This document shows, one piece after another, positions 62,001 to 64,000 of a stretch of DNA of 64,000 bases (positions are counted from its first letter, which is position 1; every line of letters starts with the position of its first letter). The position numbers and the translations under genes were made by a program. The stretch covers positions 372,001-436,000 of the forward strand of contig NZ_WTYO01000002.1 of the NCBI RefSeq assembly GCF_009827515.1, given 5' to 3'. The DNA is from Pelagerythrobacter marinus. Its GTDB lineage: Bacteria; Pseudomonadota; Alphaproteobacteria; Sphingomonadales; Sphingomonadaceae. Below the pieces are notes generated by a model. The model did no database searches. It was not told the origin of the DNA and saw only the letters and a program-made list of their open reading frames with translations.

Positions 62001-64000
62001 ATGAAATCAGCAGTGATCGTAATGTGCGGCGCGTCGGCGCTGGCGCTTTCGCAGGCCGGCGCGGCCTCGGCGAAGGAATCGGGCGCGGACGAAGCCGGCG
62101 CGCAGCAACCCGACGCACCGGCCGCGAAGGCGGAAAGCGGTGACGAACAGATCGTCGTGACCGCAGAGCGGCAGGCGATCCAGGCGCTCGGCTCCACCAC
62201 GATCACCTCCGAGATGCTGGCCGAGCTTCCCCCGGTCAACGATCTCGCCGACATCATCCGCCGCCAGCCCGGGATCAACCTCACCGGCGCAGGCTCCGCC
62301 GGGACCTACGGCAACAACCGGCAGATCGACATTCGCGGGATGGGGCCGGAAAACACCCTGATCCTGGTGGACGGGAAGCCCGTCGCTTCCCGCAATTCGG
62401 TTCGCATGGGCCGCGACGGGGAGCGCAACTCGCGCGGCGACACCAACTGGGTGCCGGCCGAAGAGGTCGAGCGGATCGAGATCCTGCGCGGCCCCGCCGC
62501 GGCCCGGTACGGCTCCGGCGCAGCGGGCGGCGTGATCAACATCGTCACCAAGAGCCCGGCGGACGAATTTCGCGGCTCTCTCACCGGCTACGTGCTCGTG
62601 CCCGAGGACACGCGCGAAAGCGATACCAGGCGGGTGAACTTCTCGCTCGCCGGCCCGGTCGCCGGCAGCCTCGGCTTCCGCCTCTACGGCAATTACAGCA
62701 AGACGGGCGGGGACGATCCCCTCCTTAATGCCGAGGCCGCCGACGTCGAGGACGGCCTGGTCCCGCCCGGGGGCCGCGAAGGAGTCGAGAACAAGGACCT
62801 GAGCGCCCTCCTTCGCTGGGAGCCGGGCGACGTCCACCGGTTCGACCTCGAAGGAGGTTTCAGCCGCCAGGGCAACGAGTACGCCGGCGAATACCGGCTG
62901 AGCGGCGGCGCCGCCAGCCCGAACACCGCCGCCCTGATCGGCGAGGAAACCAATGTCCTCAAGCGCTATACCGGCAGCGCCGGCTATCGCGGCAGGTACG
63001 GCTTCGGCGAGCTGGAGGCACTGGTGCAGTACGAGGAGACGCATAACCGCCGCCTCAACGAGGGGCTGGCCGGCGGCGGCGAGGGGACCATCAACACCAC
63101 CACGGAGTTTTCGACCGCGACCCTGCGCAACTGGTATGCCCAGGCGACGCTGGACGTGCCCTTCGCGACCGGCGCGGTGCAGCACGTGGTGACGACCGGG
63201 ATCGAGTACAGGTACGAATATCTCGACGATCCCTACGCCGTGTCGAACAGCGCGGGTATCGACCTGCCCGGTATCGACAACCCGCAGATGCGCGACACGC
63301 AGAGCGATGCCAGCACTTACGCGACCTATGTCGAAAGCAACATGGTCTGGGGCCCGGTCACGATGACGCCGGCGATCCGGTTCGATCGGCACAGCACGTT
63401 CGGCAGCAACTGGTCGCCCAGCCTTGGCGTTTCCTACCAGGTCACGCCCAGCGTGGTGATCAAGGGTGGCATTGCGCGGGCCTTCAAGGCGCCCAACCTT
63501 TACCAGTCGAACCCGAACTACCTCTACTACACGCGCGGCCGGGGATGCCCCAATGCCTTCCCCAGCCTCGGCGGGGGCTGTTTCGTCCAGGGGAACGCGG
63601 ACCTCGAGCCGGAAACCAGCGTGAACAAGGAAATCGGGATCGCCTTCCGCCCGAACGGCTGGAATGTCAGCGCGACCTATTTCCGCAACGACTACGACCA
63701 GAAGATCATCGCCAACAACGAACCGGTCGGGACCGCCCCGTACAACGGCCAGCCGGCCCGCATCTTCCAGTGGTACAATACCGGCGAGGCGATCGTGGAA
63801 GGGATCGAGGGCAATGTCCTGGTCCCCTTCGCGCGCAACCTCGTCCTCAGCACCAACGTCACCTACATGATCCGCAACGAGGATCGCGAGACGGGGCGCC
63901 TGCTGTCGGTGATCCCCGAGTACACGATCAACTCGACGCTCGACTGGGAGCTGAACGACGCGGTCAAGCTGATCGCCACCTTCACCCGCTATGGCAAGCA
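62001..64000 (+). CDS. TonB-dependent siderophore receptor, FepA-like (3' truncated)
   Basis: Outer-membrane ferric siderophore receptor, 666 codons to the window edge with no stop. Signal peptide MKSAVIVMCGASALALSQAGAASA, TonB box region EQIVVTA, plug domain with RQIDIRGMGPENTLILVDGKPV, NSVRMGRDGERNSRGDTNWVPAEEVERIEILRGPAAARYGSGAAGGVINIVTK, then barrel strands. This plug sequence and the cysteine pair in RGCPNAF...GGGCFVQGNADLEPE fit the FepA/PfeA catecholate group. AGGTGG lies before the ATG. A Fur-like box upstream agrees with iron control. The C-terminal barrel end is outside the window. Confidence 0.93.
   Translation, partial: MKSAVIVMCGASALALSQAGAASAKESGADEAGAQQPDAPAAKAESGDEQIVVTAERQAIQALGSTTITSEMLAELPPVNDLADIIRRQPGINLTGAGSAGTYGNNRQIDIRGMGPENTLILVDGKPVASRNSVRMGRDGERNSRGDTNWVPAEEVERIEILRGPAAARYGSGAAGGVINIVTKSPADEFRGSLTGYVLVPEDTRESDTRRVNFSLAGPVAGSLGFRLYGNYSKTGGDDPLLNAEAADVEDGLVPPGGREGVENKDLSALLRWEPGDVHRFDLEGGFSRQGNEYAGEYRLSGGAASPNTAALIGEETNVLKRYTGSAGYRGRYGFGELEALVQYEETHNRRLNEGLAGGGEGTINTTTEFSTATLRNWYAQATLDVPFATGAVQHVVTTGIEYRYEYLDDPYAVSNSAGIDLPGIDNPQMRDTQSDASTYATYVESNMVWGPVTMTPAIRFDRHSTFGSNWSPSLGVSYQVTPSVVIKGGIARAFKAPNLYQSNPNYLYYTRGRGCPNAFPSLGGGCFVQGNADLEPETSVNKEIGIAFRPNGWNVSATYFRNDYDQKIIANNEPVGTAPYNGQPARIFQWYNTGEAIVEGIEGNVLVPFARNLVLSTNVTYMIRNEDRETGRLLSVIPEYTINSTLDWELNDAVKLIATFTRYGK

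Overview
The window is about 64 kb of GC-rich chromosome. Its gene content and protein style point to an alphaproteobacterium of the Sphingomonadales, most likely Erythrobacteraceae (Erythrobacter, Altererythrobacter or Qipengyuania type). The clues are the HWE histidine kinase, alphaproteobacterial long PstC and PstA, COQ4-type ubiquinone protein, NspC-type polyamine route, AHH nuclease-like gene, YbjN secreted protein, FepA-like receptor, many GTG/TTG starts and REP-like intergenic repeats ending in CATGAC. I see no phage, IS element or CRISPR array. The taxonomy is inference; no rRNA gene lies in the window.

Layout. 1-7.6 kb: 3' part of rpoD, an HWE kinase with its receiver protein, rpiB-glyA-nrdR-trmJ, a convergent chorismate mutase, and rpsD with its own promoter and terminator. 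7.6-15.8 kb: secreted S9 peptidase, then on the minus strand a chain of touching or overlapping genes (carotenoid oxygenase, ABC ATPase, ABC permease, DUF481 protein, tgt), with a divergent TetR regulator and two matching operators. 15.8-21.7 kb: CapA-like phosphoesterase, queA, cyclophilin, coaD, ispA, xseB. 21.7-28.3 kb: membrane protein, purL, nitroreductase, coq4, serB, miaA. 28.4-34.5 kb: branched-chain amino acid genes ilvB, ilvH, ilvC, a YceI protein and leuA behind a leucine-rich leader peptide. 34.5-41 kb: amidohydrolase, nitronate monooxygenase, AHH protein, flavodoxin-like protein, recJ, two tRNA-Glu genes. 41-47.2 kb: phosphate regulon phoR-pstC-pstA-pstB-phoU-phoB without pstS. 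47.3-53 kb: polyamine genes (ornithine decarboxylase, carboxynorspermidine decarboxylase and dehydrogenase) and a threonine dehydratase. 53-57.9 kb: betaine-lipid genes btaA-btaB, two MAPEG proteins, trxB, a tyrosine phosphatase. 57.9-64 kb: trehalose operon otsB-GH15-otsA and a FepA-like TonB receptor cut by the window end.

How the parts fit. Phosphate control (PhoR/PhoB/Pst/PhoU) sits in the same window as betaine-lipid synthesis, which in other bacteria replaces phospholipids when phosphate is short. The polyamine genes form a route from ornithine through putrescine to spermidine-type products. Leucine, valine and isoleucine genes lie close together and show leader structures that suggest attenuation.

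The most unusual signal is a pair of leader open frames of 42 and 51 codons (34716-34844 and 51913-52068) before two unrelated genes, the amidohydrolase and the threonine dehydratase. Both begin MDR, both carry F-F/L-S/T-PGQCNMRSM encoded by an identical 30-bp stretch, both hold a T-tract preceded by possible stem arms, and both end in a TGA that overlaps the start codon of the gene they precede. I know of no named family for this; it looks like a repeated translation-coupled leader or regulatory cassette.

Gene-free stretches are short. The only one over 300 bases is 34496-34840, which holds a REP-like repeat and one of the leader frames; 6653-6951 (299 bases) holds the rpsD promoter and a leader hairpin.
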